Positions 19,844 through 28,169 of a stretch of 64,000 nt of DNA are shown here, one piece after another. Every line of letters starts with the position of its first letter. Positions within the stretch are counted from its first letter, which is position 1. Source of the DNA: Roseovarius albus (GTDB lineage Bacteria > Pseudomonadota > Alphaproteobacteria > Rhodobacterales > Rhodobacteraceae). The notes under the pieces were generated by a model, which saw only the letters and a list, made by a program, of their open reading frames with translations, searched no databases and was not told the origin of the DNA. Location: positions 62,001 through 126,000 of the forward strand of contig NZ_FWFX01000007.1 of the NCBI RefSeq assembly GCF_900172335.1, given 5' to 3'. A program made the translations under genes and the position numbers.

Positions 19844-20518
19844 TTATACGACCGGGGCTTGTGGCTCCTGCGCAAGGTGATTGCGTTTGATCCAGACCCG
19901 CGCGCCGTTTTCACCAGCTTTCAAAGAAGTGCTGCCACCTTTGGGCAGGCGCAGCCAGCTTTGCGGTCTGAAATTTTCCCCAGACTCGTCAAAGCCACCG
20001 TCCAACACCAGCAGTTCTGCACCATTTGGAGCCTCGAGGTGAACATCGGCATTTGGAGCCCATCGTTCGAGCGCAACATCCTCTTGCCCGTCTGAAAACA
20101 GGGGCATGACTTCGATCTCGTCAGTCAGCCGGACAAACCGCATCTTGTTTGTATCGACCCGCATATGCGTGCGATCCGCCATATCAAACTGCCAGAGTTT
20201 GACGAAAATCACACAGCCCGGGGCAGTGCTGGGGGTGTGAGATGACTCCGGCGGGTTACGAATATAGCTACCTGCCGGAAAGTCGCCGTGTTCGTCCTGA
20301 AAGACTCCTTCGAGCACAAAGAATTCCTCACCGCCAGTGTGGACATGCGGGGAAAAGGCACTGTCTGGCGCAAAGCGAACGATCGTGGTGGCGCGCGCCA
20401 CTTCGCCACCAATTCGGTCCAGCATGCGCCGATCCACGCCGGCGATTGGGGAGGCCGCCCATGGTTCATCTGCGCTGTGAACGGCAACGCGCTTTGAAAA
20501 GTCGGTATTGAGTTCCAT
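19844..20518 (-). CDS. ChrR-like cupin protein
   Basis: This 224-residue protein has a first cupin domain with metal ligands His58, His60, Glu64 and His94 (HVHTGGEEFFVLEG and PESSHTP), followed by a second, less metal-rich cupin half (residues 130-215). ChrR-type cupins are known as anti-sigma zinc domains, but this one lacks the N-terminal anti-sigma part. A strong GAGGAGA site precedes the ATG. The stop of the upstream GST gene is 11 bases away, so GST and cupin form an operon facing away from the TetR gene, which suggests a shared redox or detoxification role. Confidence 0.78.
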   Translation of the reverse strand: MELNTDFSKRVAVHSADEPWAASPIAGVDRRMLDRIGGEVARATTIVRFAPDSAFSPHVHTGGEEFFVLEGVFQDEHGDFPAGSYIRNPPESSHTPSTAPGCVIFVKLWQFDMADRTHMRVDTNKMRFVRLTDEIEVMPLFSDGQEDVALERWAPNADVHLEAPNGAELLVLDGGFDESGENFRPQSWLRLPKGGSTSLKAGENGARVWIKRNHLAQEPQAPVV

Positions 20519-20529
20519 CAGTGTTCTCC

Positions 20530-21150
20530 TCAGGCGGCTAAAGATGGGCGCGATGCTACACGGGCACGCCAGTTTTTGAGGTTAGCACAATCTTCAGGAA
20601 TGGCGATCTGCGCAAAATCCGCGAATCCCAGCCCTGCAAACGCGGTGATATCGGCCATGCTGAATTTATCCCCAGCTATGTAATCCTGATCCGCCAGAAC
20701 GGTGTCAAAATAGCGCATTCCCTTGATGGCAACGTCCTTTTGGTATTGTCCCCACTCAGAGCATTGGTAGACCTCAATCTCTTTGCCCAATCCGGGGGTG
20801 GCGTGATGGAAGTAGGTTCCGACAGCATCAAGCAATCCAGCCTCGGCACGGCGTTGCATCATATGGATTTTCGCCCGCTCCTTTGGTGTTTTGCCAGTAA
20901 GGGTTGGGTCCCCGTTCATGTGATCCAGGTACTCAGTGATGGCCGTGCATTCTGAAATGCAGGTTCCGTCTTCCAGCTCCAGCAGCGGGACGGCAGCAGA
21001 GGGGTTTTTGGCACGGAATTCTGGTGTTTGATGCTCGCCTTTTGGCACGTTGATCGAAACAAATTCCACCTGATCAGTCAGATTCTTTTCTGCTAGGGCA
21101 ATGCGGATGCGTGCGGGGTTCGGGAAGCCTTCGAATTCATAGATTTTCAT
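20530..21150 (-). CDS. glutathione S-transferase
   Basis: This 206-residue protein has an N-terminal thioredoxin-like domain (YEFEGFPNPARIRIALAEKNL, with the cis-Pro/GxxS region LLELEDGTCISECTAITEYLD) and an all-helical C-terminal domain (DYIAGDKFSMADITAFAGLGFADF). It conjugates glutathione to electrophiles in the cytoplasm, with substrate unknown. Its promoter region contains two copies of a palindromic operator shared with the divergent TetR gene, so it is probably repressed by that protein and induced by a small molecule. Confidence 0.9.
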   Translation of the reverse strand: MKIYEFEGFPNPARIRIALAEKNLTDQVEFVSINVPKGEHQTPEFRAKNPSAAVPLLELEDGTCISECTAITEYLDHMNGDPTLTGKTPKERAKIHMMQRRAEAGLLDAVGTYFHHATPGLGKEIEVYQCSEWGQYQKDVAIKGMRYFDTVLADQDYIAGDKFSMADITAFAGLGFADFAQIAIPEDCANLKNWRARVASRPSLAA

Positions 21151-21163
21151 TTTTCGATTCCAG

Positions 21164-21179
21164 TCTATCTAGTGATAGG
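21164..21179. promoter_or_regulatory. TetR-type operator, copy 1
   Basis: TCTATC-TAGT-GATAGG is an imperfect palindrome with half-site CCTATC (one mismatch). It lies 14-29 bases upstream of the GST ATG, placed to block its transcription start or early elongation. Confidence 0.6.
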
Positions 21180-21213
21180 TAGATTGATGGCATTGCGCTT
21201 TGCTACTGTCAAG

Positions 21214-21229
21214 CCTATCTAGTGGTAGG
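21214..21229. promoter_or_regulatory. TetR-type operator, copy 2
   Basis: CCTATC-TAGT-GGTAGG is the second copy of the same palindrome, identical to copy 1 at 14 of 16 positions and exactly 50 bases away. It lies 20-35 bases upstream of the TetR ATG, suggesting autoregulation. Confidence 0.6.
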
Positions 21230-21248
21230 TAACAAATCGGTGAGAGCG

Positions 21249-21779
21249 ATGACTGACACCCGAATGCAAATCCTTAATCTTGCAGAGCGCGCAATTCGGC
21301 TGCGCGGCTATCACGCGGTGAGCTTTCGCGACATCGCGGATGAAATGGGGATCAAGTCAGCCAGCATTCACTATCATTTTCGACAAAAGCAGGATATGGG
21401 GCTGGCCGTGGTTGACCGCTATGCCACGCGTATCGCCGAATGTCTGGGGCCAGCGGGAGAGCTTGGATGGCCAGATGCCCTGAGCGCGTTTTGCGATGTG
21501 TACAAAGACGCATTGCATCAAAGCGATCTGCAGTGTCTTTGTGGGATGCTGGCGGCTGAAAGCCTAGGCTTGCCGGATATCGTTTCAGACCGGGTGGCGA
21601 TGTTTTTCCGTGATAACGTCGCGTGGCTCATGGCCTCCATGTCTGACCAGATCTCGGACAAACGAGCGCAAGCATTAGCCGTGCAAACGGCGGTGCAGGG
21701 GGCGATGACGATTGCTGTCAGTCTGAAGGACCACTCAATCATGGATTCGACAATTCAAGATCTTCAAGAGCGCTTTTAA
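21249..21779 (+). CDS. TetR/AcrR family transcriptional regulator
   Basis: This 176-residue regulator has an N-terminal helix-turn-helix (VSFRDIADEMGIKSASIHYHFRQKQDM, residues 27-53 region) and a helical ligand domain. The ATG at 21249 with GAGAG just upstream is preferred; a longer frame from 21222 would start inside the operator. It is divergent from the GST-cupin operon, and both promoters carry the same palindrome, so it most likely represses itself and that operon. The ligand may be an electrophile, judging from the GST. Confidence 0.88.
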   Translation: MTDTRMQILNLAERAIRLRGYHAVSFRDIADEMGIKSASIHYHFRQKQDMGLAVVDRYATRIAECLGPAGELGWPDALSAFCDVYKDALHQSDLQCLCGMLAAESLGLPDIVSDRVAMFFRDNVAWLMASMSDQISDKRAQALAVQTAVQGAMTIAVSLKDHSIMDSTIQDLQERF

Positions 21780-21961
21780 CCGTAAGATCAGGAAACAAAA
21801 ATTCAGAAACGCCTCTACCTATCCGTAGTGCTCGCGTCCCGGTTCTCGGGTCATTACGTGTTCGTGAAGCTCCGTGTGCAAATTTTCCTGCCTTTCATCT
21901 GTTTAGCCTCATGACCTGTCGCGTGACGGGCAGACCATGAAAGCATCACAGGAGTGAGGAC

Positions 21962-22639
21962 ATGAACAAATTGAAGGCATTTGCCGTTGCGGTTTCTGCG
22001 GCTGTTGTATCATCATCAGCCACCGCACAGGAGCAGTTTTACCTGCATGGAACGCTGGGTTTTAATCAGCTTTTGGACACGGATCAGACCGGAGCATCTG
22101 GACCCGGCGGTACGCAAGCCAATGTCGATTCGGACTATGACGGTGGGTATAATCTAGGGATTGCGGTTGGCACCAAGATCCCGGCGTGGTCGGGCATTCG
22201 GGCAGAGTTGGCGCTGTCCTATGCGCAAAACGATGCGGATTCGATCGATTTTTCTGGAAATGGCGCGGGAGAAGAGGGGAATGTCGATGGGGATATCAGT
22301 TCAACCTCGATCTTTGCCAATGTTCTCTATGACATCGAAACATCTCATGAACGCTTCACACCTTATATTGGCGCTGGTATTGGGGCATCGTTCATCGATT
22401 CCAGCATTTCCTATGGCGGCTTGCCCGTGCGCATCGATGATGATGACGAGGTTTTTGCTGCACAGTTGATTGCAGGTGCGGCGTATAAGCTGAATGACCG
22501 GTTGGATCTTACGGTTGACGCCCGTTACAGCCGTGCCTTTGATGTCGAATTAACGCGAGTTGGACCGGCAGGGCCAGCGACCGTTTCGGACGACTTTGAC
22601 AATCTAAGCCTCAATGTCGGATTGCGCTTTGGGTTCTAA
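21962..22639 (+). CDS. outer-membrane beta-barrel protein
   Basis: This 225-residue protein has a Sec signal peptide (cleavage likely after Ala22, SATA|QEQ). The mature part is rich in alternating residues and ends in LSLNVGLRFGF with a terminal Phe, the signature of a BamA-recognised barrel. It belongs to the porin-like small OmpA/OmpW-style barrels (8 strands) common in alphaproteobacteria. Function is structural or unknown. GGAGTGAGG lies just upstream of the ATG. The gap 21780-21961 shows no gene; a fast-growth promoter is likely but not clear. Confidence 0.8.
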   Translation: MNKLKAFAVAVSAAVVSSSATAQEQFYLHGTLGFNQLLDTDQTGASGPGGTQANVDSDYDGGYNLGIAVGTKIPAWSGIRAELALSYAQNDADSIDFSGNGAGEEGNVDGDISSTSIFANVLYDIETSHERFTPYIGAGIGASFIDSSISYGGLPVRIDDDDEVFAAQLIAGAAYKLNDRLDLTVDARYSRAFDVELTRVGPAGPATVSDDFDNLSLNVGLRFGF

Positions 22640-22674
22640 AGCGCAACTAGCTTCCTCCGGCTAGCCGATATTGA

Positions 22675-22709
22675 TGTCCGCTGCCAGGTTATGTCTTTGG
22701 CGGCGGACA
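22675..22709. terminator. Terminator hairpin between convergent genes
   Basis: TGTCCGCTGCC (22675-22685) pairs with GGCGGCGGACA (22699-22709) with one G-T wobble across a 13-nt loop. A smaller hairpin, CTAGC/GCTAG, lies just upstream (about 22647-22664). U-tracts are poor, so termination by this alone is uncertain. Confidence 0.45.
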
Positions 22710-22711
22710 CA

Positions 22712-24019
22712 TCAGAGTTTGCGGATTTTCAACCGGGTGATACGGTTGTCCTTGCGGGCGACGATCTGAAAGCGGAAGCCGTGGAAATTGAACACCTGAT
22801 CGACCGAGGGGATCATCTGCGCCTCGTGGATCACCAGACCGGCCACGGTGTTGGCGGCATCATCGGGCAGGTTCCAATCTGTCGCGCGATTAAGATCGCG
22901 AATGGTCATGGCTCCGTCAATCAGGAACTGATTGTCTTCGCTTTTGCTAATGGGGTGCTCTAATGCCGGGTCGAATTCATCGGTTATTTCGCCAACAATT
23001 TCTTCCAAAATATCTTCAAGCGTGATCAGACCTTCGAGCGTGCCATATTCGTCAACGACCAAGGCAAAGTGGCTGCGTCGGCGCAGGAACTGGCGCATCT
23101 GGTCATCCAGCGTCGTGGTTTCAGGAACGAAGTAAGGCGCGCGGGCAACCTTTGCGATGTCAAAGTCTTTAGCAAGCTTTGGTGTGGCTTTCTTCCCCTC
23201 GGATGATCCCAGCATATAGCGCAGTAGGTCTTTGGCGTGGATCACGCCGATGATGTTGTCGGGGTCATCCTGAAACACGGGCAGGCGGGTGTGGTTGCTG
23301 CGCAAACATTGATCCAAGATATCCTGAGGATCCGCGCTGGCATCGATCATTTCAATGTGCGACCGATGAAGCATGATTTCCTCGACCGCGCGATCAACCA
23401 GATCCAACGCGCCCAGGATGCGGTCCCTGTCTTCCTTTTCGACGATACCTTCTGAATGGCCAAGGTGAAGTGCGCCTGCAATTTCTTCGCGGACGGCTAG
23501 GATGTGACTATCTGGGTCGATCTTTACTCCAAAAAGCCCCAGTACGCCGCGAACTAACCAGCGAACGGCTGACACGATGGGAGAAAACACCAAGATCACA
23601 ACACTGATGATAGGTGCCGTACGCTCCGCTGCAGCCTCTGCATTGGTGATGGCATAGGTCTTGGGCAGAACCTCGGCAAAGATCAAAACCAGCATTGTCA
23701 TGACCAACGTGGCCATCGCCACGCCGCTTTCGCCAAGCGCACGGGTAAACAGTGCGGTCGCCAGCGACGTCGCCAGAATGTTCACAAGGTTGTTGCCCAG
23801 CAAAACTGAGCCGATCAGGCGTTCGCTGTCTTCGGTGATCTTCAACGCGCGGTTGGCGCGCCGCTCGCCCTTGTCGGCACGGGCGCGCAGCTTTCCACGT
23901 GACGCAGCCGTCAGCGCGGTTTCACTGCCCGAAAAGAATGCGGAAAGGACCAGCAGGCCCATTATTGCCCCGGCGGTGAGCCAGAATGCACTATCAAGTA
24001 TCGGTGATGACGGTTCCAT
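22712..24019 (-). CDS. CorC/HlyC-type protein with DUF21 and CBS domains
   Basis: This 435-residue inner-membrane protein has a DUF21 transmembrane domain (residues 1-160, with FFSGSETALTAASRGKL), two CBS domains (about 185-320, MLHRSHIEMID and LEDILEEIVGEI) and a C-terminal CorC_HlyC domain. The CNNM/CorC family is linked to magnesium and divalent-cation efflux. The ATG at 24019, with AAGG upstream, is preferred over an earlier one at 24088 because the added residues are not family-like. It is divergent from the metallophosphoesterase gene. Confidence 0.88.
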   Translation of the reverse strand: MEPSSPILDSAFWLTAGAIMGLLVLSAFFSGSETALTAASRGKLRARADKGERRANRALKITEDSERLIGSVLLGNNLVNILATSLATALFTRALGESGVAMATLVMTMLVLIFAEVLPKTYAITNAEAAAERTAPIISVVILVFSPIVSAVRWLVRGVLGLFGVKIDPDSHILAVREEIAGALHLGHSEGIVEKEDRDRILGALDLVDRAVEEIMLHRSHIEMIDASADPQDILDQCLRSNHTRLPVFQDDPDNIIGVIHAKDLLRYMLGSSEGKKATPKLAKDFDIAKVARAPYFVPETTTLDDQMRQFLRRRSHFALVVDEYGTLEGLITLEDILEEIVGEITDEFDPALEHPISKSEDNQFLIDGAMTIRDLNRATDWNLPDDAANTVAGLVIHEAQMIPSVDQVFNFHGFRFQIVARKDNRITRLKIRKL

Positions 24020-24089
24020 TGACCTTAATGCCTTTGTATTCCCTTGGGTTATGGGCATTGCGGGCCCGGCAATCAAGGGAACAATCATT

Positions 24090-24908
24090 ATGATCGTACA
24101 AGATCTGGGGCAATTGCGGGGTCCAATCTTGCTGTTTGGTGGGCCTTATTCCAACCTGCAAGCCCTGACCGCATTACGAGCCGGCGCCCAAGAACTGGGA
24201 ATCCCTAACAGCAACATGATCTGTACCGGCGATGTTGTTGCCTATTGCGCATCCCCGATCGAAACCATCGCCATGATCCGCGATTTGGGGTGCACGGTGG
24301 TGGCGGGTAATTGTGAAAAACAACTGGGCGAAGGACGTGACAATTGTGGGTGCGGTTTCGAAGAGGGCAGCAGCTGCGATGTTCTCTCTGTCGGATGGTT
24401 TGCACATGCGAGTAAGCAGGTTGGCAAAGATGATCGCGCATGGATGCGCAGTTTACCGGATGTTGTGACATTTACCCTCGAAGGTCTTCGCTATGCGGTC
24501 ATACATGGTGGCTTAACCGATATTAGCCGGTTCGTTTGGGCGACATCAGCAGAAAAGACGTTTGAAGAGGAAATTGTTGAAATCATCCGGGCCGTTGGTG
24601 ACGTCGATGCCGTGATCGCAGGCCACAGTGGCATCGCGTTTCAGCGGCAGATTTTAGGTGTGACATGGATTAACGCCGGGGTAATCGGCATGCCACACCA
24701 CGCTGGAACGCCTGAAACACAATTCGTCGTATTGGATGGTGGTCAGGCACATGTTCGTGGTTTGAGATATGATAGTGGCGCAGCGCATGACGCGATGCTG
24801 GCTGCCGGGCTTACTCAGGGCTATCACACAGCGCTATTGTCAGGTTACTGGCCGTCCGAGGATGTGCTGCCCCCGGAATTGCGCCGCGCTGCGATGGCTA
24901 AGGGGTGA
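24090..24908 (+). CDS. metallophosphoesterase family protein with altered active site
   Basis: This 272-residue protein resembles YfcE/Mre11-fold phosphoesterases: GD at 47-48 (TGDVVAY), GNCE at 73-76, IHGGLTD and AGHSGI correspond to four of the metal/phosphate motifs. The first motif, normally Asp-x-His in SD-x-HSN, is here Gly18-Pro-Tyr20 in FGGPYSNLQAL, so two metal ligands are missing. It may be a one-metal or inactive member. An AAGGGA site lies 9 bases before the ATG at 24090; the longer upstream frame is antisense to corC. The last 64 bases overlap the convergent xerD. Confidence 0.75.
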   Translation: MIVQDLGQLRGPILLFGGPYSNLQALTALRAGAQELGIPNSNMICTGDVVAYCASPIETIAMIRDLGCTVVAGNCEKQLGEGRDNCGCGFEEGSSCDVLSVGWFAHASKQVGKDDRAWMRSLPDVVTFTLEGLRYAVIHGGLTDISRFVWATSAEKTFEEEIVEIIRAVGDVDAVIAGHSGIAFQRQILGVTWINAGVIGMPHHAGTPETQFVVLDGGQAHVRGLRYDSGAAHDAMLAAGLTQGYHTALLSGYWPSEDVLPPELRRAAMAKG

Positions 24909-25816
24909 TTGTCCTCGACCAGTTCACGCAAGCGTTCCTCTAGCACATGCGTGTAGATCTCGGTTGTCGCAATATCTGCATGGCCCAAAAAGGTCTGGAT
25001 CACCCGTAGGTCCGCACCATTGGCCAAGAGATGGGTGGCAAAAGCATGGCGCAGGGTATGCGGGGTGACAAGTGAAGGTGTGACACCAGCTGCCACTGCC
25101 AACTCCTTGATCAGCAAGTAAAACCGGTGCCGAGTTAGGTGGCCTAATTTACCCGAAGAAGGGAACAAGAAAGCAGAGGCAGGTTTGCTTTCCAAACTCG
25201 TGGCCTCTTCCTTTTTGTCCCGCACCACAATCCAAGCAGCCAAGGCTTCGCGAGCTGGCGGAGAGAGGGGGACCATGCGCTCCTTGTCACCTTTGCCACG
25301 GATCAACAGCATATTGGGATCGCCGCGTGTAGCGGCGACGGGCAGTGAAACCAGCTCCGTGACCCGCATGCCAGTGGCGTAGAGCAATTCCATCAGACAG
25401 GTATTGCGCAACTTGTCCGTATCTGTGCGGCCTGTCGTTCGCGCAGCGACAAGTAGATCGTCAACTTGTTCCTGGCTGAGTGTTTTGGGAAGGTGTTTAG
25501 CCTTGCGCGGGCCACGGATGCGGATGGCGGGATTGTCTGTTCTGAGACCTTCATCGAAAGCGAAGCGATAAAGTTGTTTGACCGCCGAAAGGCGGCGGGC
25601 GCGCGTCGAGATCGCCAATCCCTGCACCTCGCAATCAATCAGGTAAGATTCGATGTCGCTTTGTTCGGCTTTCGCCATGGTCACCTTGTTTTTGCGAAGC
25701 CAGTCGCAAAAGCCCCCAAGATCGCGGGCATAGGCGGCTAGTGTGTTTTGCGCGGCCCCAACTTCAGCGGCTTGCGCTTCCAGGAATGTGGTGATCCAGG
25801 TGTGATCTTGGCTCAT
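24845..25816 (-). CDS. xerD: tyrosine recombinase XerD
   Basis: This 323-residue site-specific recombinase is likely to act with XerC at the dif site for chromosome dimer resolution. Catalytic residues are Arg151 (TGMRVTEL), Lys175, His253/Arg256 (HTLRHAFATHLL), His279 (GHADIATTEIY) and Tyr288. The N-terminal core-binding domain (FLEAQAAEVGAAQNTLAAYARDLGGFCDWL) is XerD-like rather than phage-integrase-like, and no attachment site or other phage gene is nearby. The ATG overlaps the stop of the upstream exported protein (ATGA). Confidence 0.93.
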   Translation of the reverse strand: MSQDHTWITTFLEAQAAEVGAAQNTLAAYARDLGGFCDWLRKNKVTMAKAEQSDIESYLIDCEVQGLAISTRARRLSAVKQLYRFAFDEGLRTDNPAIRIRGPRKAKHLPKTLSQEQVDDLLVAARTTGRTDTDKLRNTCLMELLYATGMRVTELVSLPVAATRGDPNMLLIRGKGDKERMVPLSPPAREALAAWIVVRDKKEEATSLESKPASAFLFPSSGKLGHLTRHRFYLLIKELAVAAGVTPSLVTPHTLRHAFATHLLANGADLRVIQTFLGHADIATTEIYTHVLEERLRELVEDNHPLAIAARRNSGGSTSSDGQ

Positions 25817-27348
25817 GATCGCTCGGGCAGCAAAATGAGCTGAAGCGCGGCGCGCCGGGCGGTGTCCTCCAGCCCTAGTGCGCGCAAAGTCGACAGGGCG
25901 CTAGTGATATCACCCAGCTGATTGCGCCCGGCCTCGTCCAGTTCTTGCGCCACGGCCAGAATTGCTTGCCCCAGTTTGCCCGAGTCCAACAATTCCTGAT
26001 GCTCCGGTGACGTTGATGTCGCTGTAAACGCACTGGCAATGGCTTGCTCTAGCGGCGAGCGAGCGGCACTGCGCGGTGGATCACCCTTGGCCAGCCCTGT
26101 AACAAAGGCCACATCAAGATCGTCCTTGCTCATGGATTGTGCTGCGGTTTCATAGGCGGGTGATAACAAGGCAATTGTGTAGGCCAGTTCTTGTGCCTGA
26201 CCCGTCAGATTTGCGCTGTTCAACGCCGAGGCAAATTGCTCTGCAAATGGAATGGCGAGCCCGGCATTGCGCATGGCAGCCCACGCGGGGTCCAATGCCG
26301 CAGCGACATTAGCGGATTTTCCTGACTTTAGCGCATTGTCAAGCTTTTGTACTGCAGCGATGCGATCCCAAACACTGCCAGACGCCGCGGGTTTACGCGC
26401 CGTGTAGAGCCCCAATAACCGATTGGCAGGAAGCGCGCTGGTGCGGGCTAACCGCTCTGCGGCTTCCACTTCTGCTCTCCAGCCAGAATTCCCGCGTAAA
26501 TCGGCCATGGCATAGGCGCGGGGCAGGTTGCCCGTTGGCAGCGGGCTTCCCACCGATTCGTATAGGCGAAACAAAAGGGGTGTCATCTTTCCTGGCGGGA
26601 CCTGTGGCGGGGTCCCATCTATGAATTCTGGGTCAAGAAACTGCGCCAGCAATGTTTCCTCAATAGAGGAGAGGACGTTGAGCGTAACAGCTGTGTCATA
26701 GATCAGTGCTGCGGTCGCCCAGTCACCTGCACGCGCAGTACAGAAAATGCGATTGGCATAGCTTTGACTCAATGACGGAGTTTGGCTCAACGCTTTGCAT
26801 GGGGCATCTTCAGCACCGTCTAGAAGCGCAAGATCAAACCAATCATCAAACAACGCAGGCGTACTTGAACCAGCCCGCTCCAATAAAGCCAGTGCGGCAT
26901 CCACAGCCCCAAATTCGGTCAGGGCATGTGTCCGCGCTTTGAGAAAAAGCGCATCCGATGAGGTATCACGTGGGGCGTCTGCTTCGGCTAACAGCAAGGT
27001 GTAATAGAGCGCCTGAACTGCGGGTAATGGTTCGGACGAAAGCTGGGAAAGGCTGTAGACCAAATCCTTGGTCTGACTGTTACGCCAGAGCGTTGCGGGC
27101 AGTCCGGTTGTTGCAGGAGGCAACAGGCCGACGGCATCGCTACGTTGATTGTCAAGCGGCATCACCACCACATTTGGTGTGATCACACCCGTCGAAGTGT
27201 CGCCAGACGGTTCTTGGAACGTGTTCGGTGCGATGGAGGTCACAGGTAACGGCTGCTCCAGCCAGTCAATGGCCGACAGTGGCTGTTGCGCCGTCAAAGG
27301 GGGGGCGCTCAGACAAAAGAGGAAGCAAATCGCTTTATTGAGTTTCAA
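25813..27348 (-). CDS. Exported protein of unknown function, helical-repeat type
   Basis: This 511-residue protein is not recognised. The best start is a TTG at 27348, giving a Sec signal peptide (MKLNKAICFLFCLSAPPLTA|QQ) and an AGGA ribosome site 8 bases upstream; a longer in-frame ATG at 27411 adds charged residues and has no site. The rest is Ala/Leu-rich with repeated helical hairpins, suggesting TPR/SEL1-like repeats and a periplasmic scaffold role. The start overlaps the 3' end of the 49-residue gene by 14 bases, and the stop overlaps xerD by 4. The stretch xerD - this gene - small gene, divergent from aroK, is one tight operon. Confidence 0.7.
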   Translation of the reverse strand: MKLNKAICFLFCLSAPPLTAQQPLSAIDWLEQPLPVTSIAPNTFQEPSGDTSTGVITPNVVVMPLDNQRSDAVGLLPPATTGLPATLWRNSQTKDLVYSLSQLSSEPLPAVQALYYTLLLAEADAPRDTSSDALFLKARTHALTEFGAVDAALALLERAGSSTPALFDDWFDLALLDGAEDAPCKALSQTPSLSQSYANRIFCTARAGDWATAALIYDTAVTLNVLSSIEETLLAQFLDPEFIDGTPPQVPPGKMTPLLFRLYESVGSPLPTGNLPRAYAMADLRGNSGWRAEVEAAERLARTSALPANRLLGLYTARKPAASGSVWDRIAAVQKLDNALKSGKSANVAAALDPAWAAMRNAGLAIPFAEQFASALNSANLTGQAQELAYTIALLSPAYETAAQSMSKDDLDVAFVTGLAKGDPPRSAARSPLEQAIASAFTATSTSPEHQELLDSGKLGQAILAVAQELDEAGRNQLGDITSALSTLRALGLEDTARRAALQLILLPERS

Positions 27349-27484
27349 GCAGGATTTCCTGTCGGATCTCTTGTTGCGGTGCAGAAAAATCTGCTCCGAA
27401 AAACGGGCCAATGTAAGCGTAGCCTGTCAATGCCACAAATGCCAATAAGCCCATGTAAACCAGAAGTTTCAGAAGTCGATACAT
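27335..27484 (-). CDS. Small membrane protein, 49 residues
   Basis: An ATG at 27484, with AGGA 5 bases upstream, opens a 50-codon frame ending in TAA at 27335. The peptide begins MYRLLKLLVYMGLLAFVA, carries one hydrophobic helix (about residues 4-28) and ends in a short polar tail with IRQEILLETQ. It overlaps the TTG start of the next gene by 14 bases, so the two are translationally coupled. Similar short membrane peptides before aroK are something I recall from other Rhodobacteraceae, unverified. It is too short for most gene callers and may be a partner or topology helper for the exported protein downstream. Confidence 0.75.
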   Translation of the reverse strand: MYRLLKLLVYMGLLAFVALTGYAYIGPFFGADFSAPQQEIRQEILLETQ

Positions 27485-27608
27485 TTATGTCCTGCCCAAT
27501 TTAATGCCCGATTTTGCATTGGTTTTGTTTAACTTATAACTGGCCTTTTACATAAGATCACGTCATTCAGGCGCAATAGGGTGAATTTTGGCAGGGGAGC
27601 GCCGAAAA

Positions 27609-28169
27609 GTGGCAGCTGCAACAAGTTGGAAGCTGAAAAAGACCGTTGTTTTGGTCGGAATGATGGGCGCGGGTAAGACTGCGGTTGGAAAAGCGCTCGC
27701 CGCCATGCTCGATGCGCCATTTCTTGATTCGGATGCCGAGATAATAAAAGCAGCCAATATGACCATTGCCGAAATCTTTGAACGTGATGGGGAGCCGTTC
27801 TTCCGGGATCGGGAAACCGAGGTTATCGACCGGCTGCTGGAAGAGGAATGTGGTGTTCTGTCGACAGGTGGTGGCGCCTTCCTCGCCGAGCGGAATCGTG
27901 ATCTCATTTCGAACAAGGGTGTCTCGGTTTGGCTAAATGCCGATCTTGAGTTGCTCTGGTCGCGGGTACGCCACAAAAACACCAGACCGCTTCTGCGTGT
28001 TCCGGATCCTTATGCCAAGCTGAAAGAACTATATGATCAGCGCGTTCCCTTATATGCGCAAGCAGATCTGAGTGTGTCGGCGCATCCGGATTATTCAATT
28101 GAGACGATGGCAGATCAGGTCTTGCATGCGCTAAGTGCGCGGGCCGATGTGATGGAGAAAAAAACATGA
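27609..28169 (+). CDS. aroK: shikimate kinase
   Basis: This 186-residue cytoplasmic kinase phosphorylates shikimate in the aromatic amino acid pathway. It has Walker A GMMGAGKTAVGK near the N-terminus, the shikimate-binding Asp-Arg region (DSDAEI, FFRDRE) and the GGGAF motif. The GTG at 27609 has AGGGGAG 9 bases upstream and is preferred over an upstream TTG at 27588. Its TGA overlaps the aroB ATG. The promoter lies in the 124-bp divergent gap with the small membrane protein gene. Confidence 0.93.
   Translation: MAAATSWKLKKTVVLVGMMGAGKTAVGKALAAMLDAPFLDSDAEIIKAANMTIAEIFERDGEPFFRDRETEVIDRLLEEECGVLSTGGGAFLAERNRDLISNKGVSVWLNADLELLWSRVRHKNTRPLLRVPDPYAKLKELYDQRVPLYAQADLSVSAHPDYSIETMADQVLHALSARADVMEKKT

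Noticed and set aside
21813..21827. CCTATC-like sequence after the tetR gene as a third operator
   Set aside because: Has only one half-site; the other arm does not match GATAGG.
23661..24089. Long N-terminal extension of the metallophosphoesterase
   Set aside because: Antisense to corC and not phosphoesterase-like; a good ribosome site precedes the ATG at 24090.
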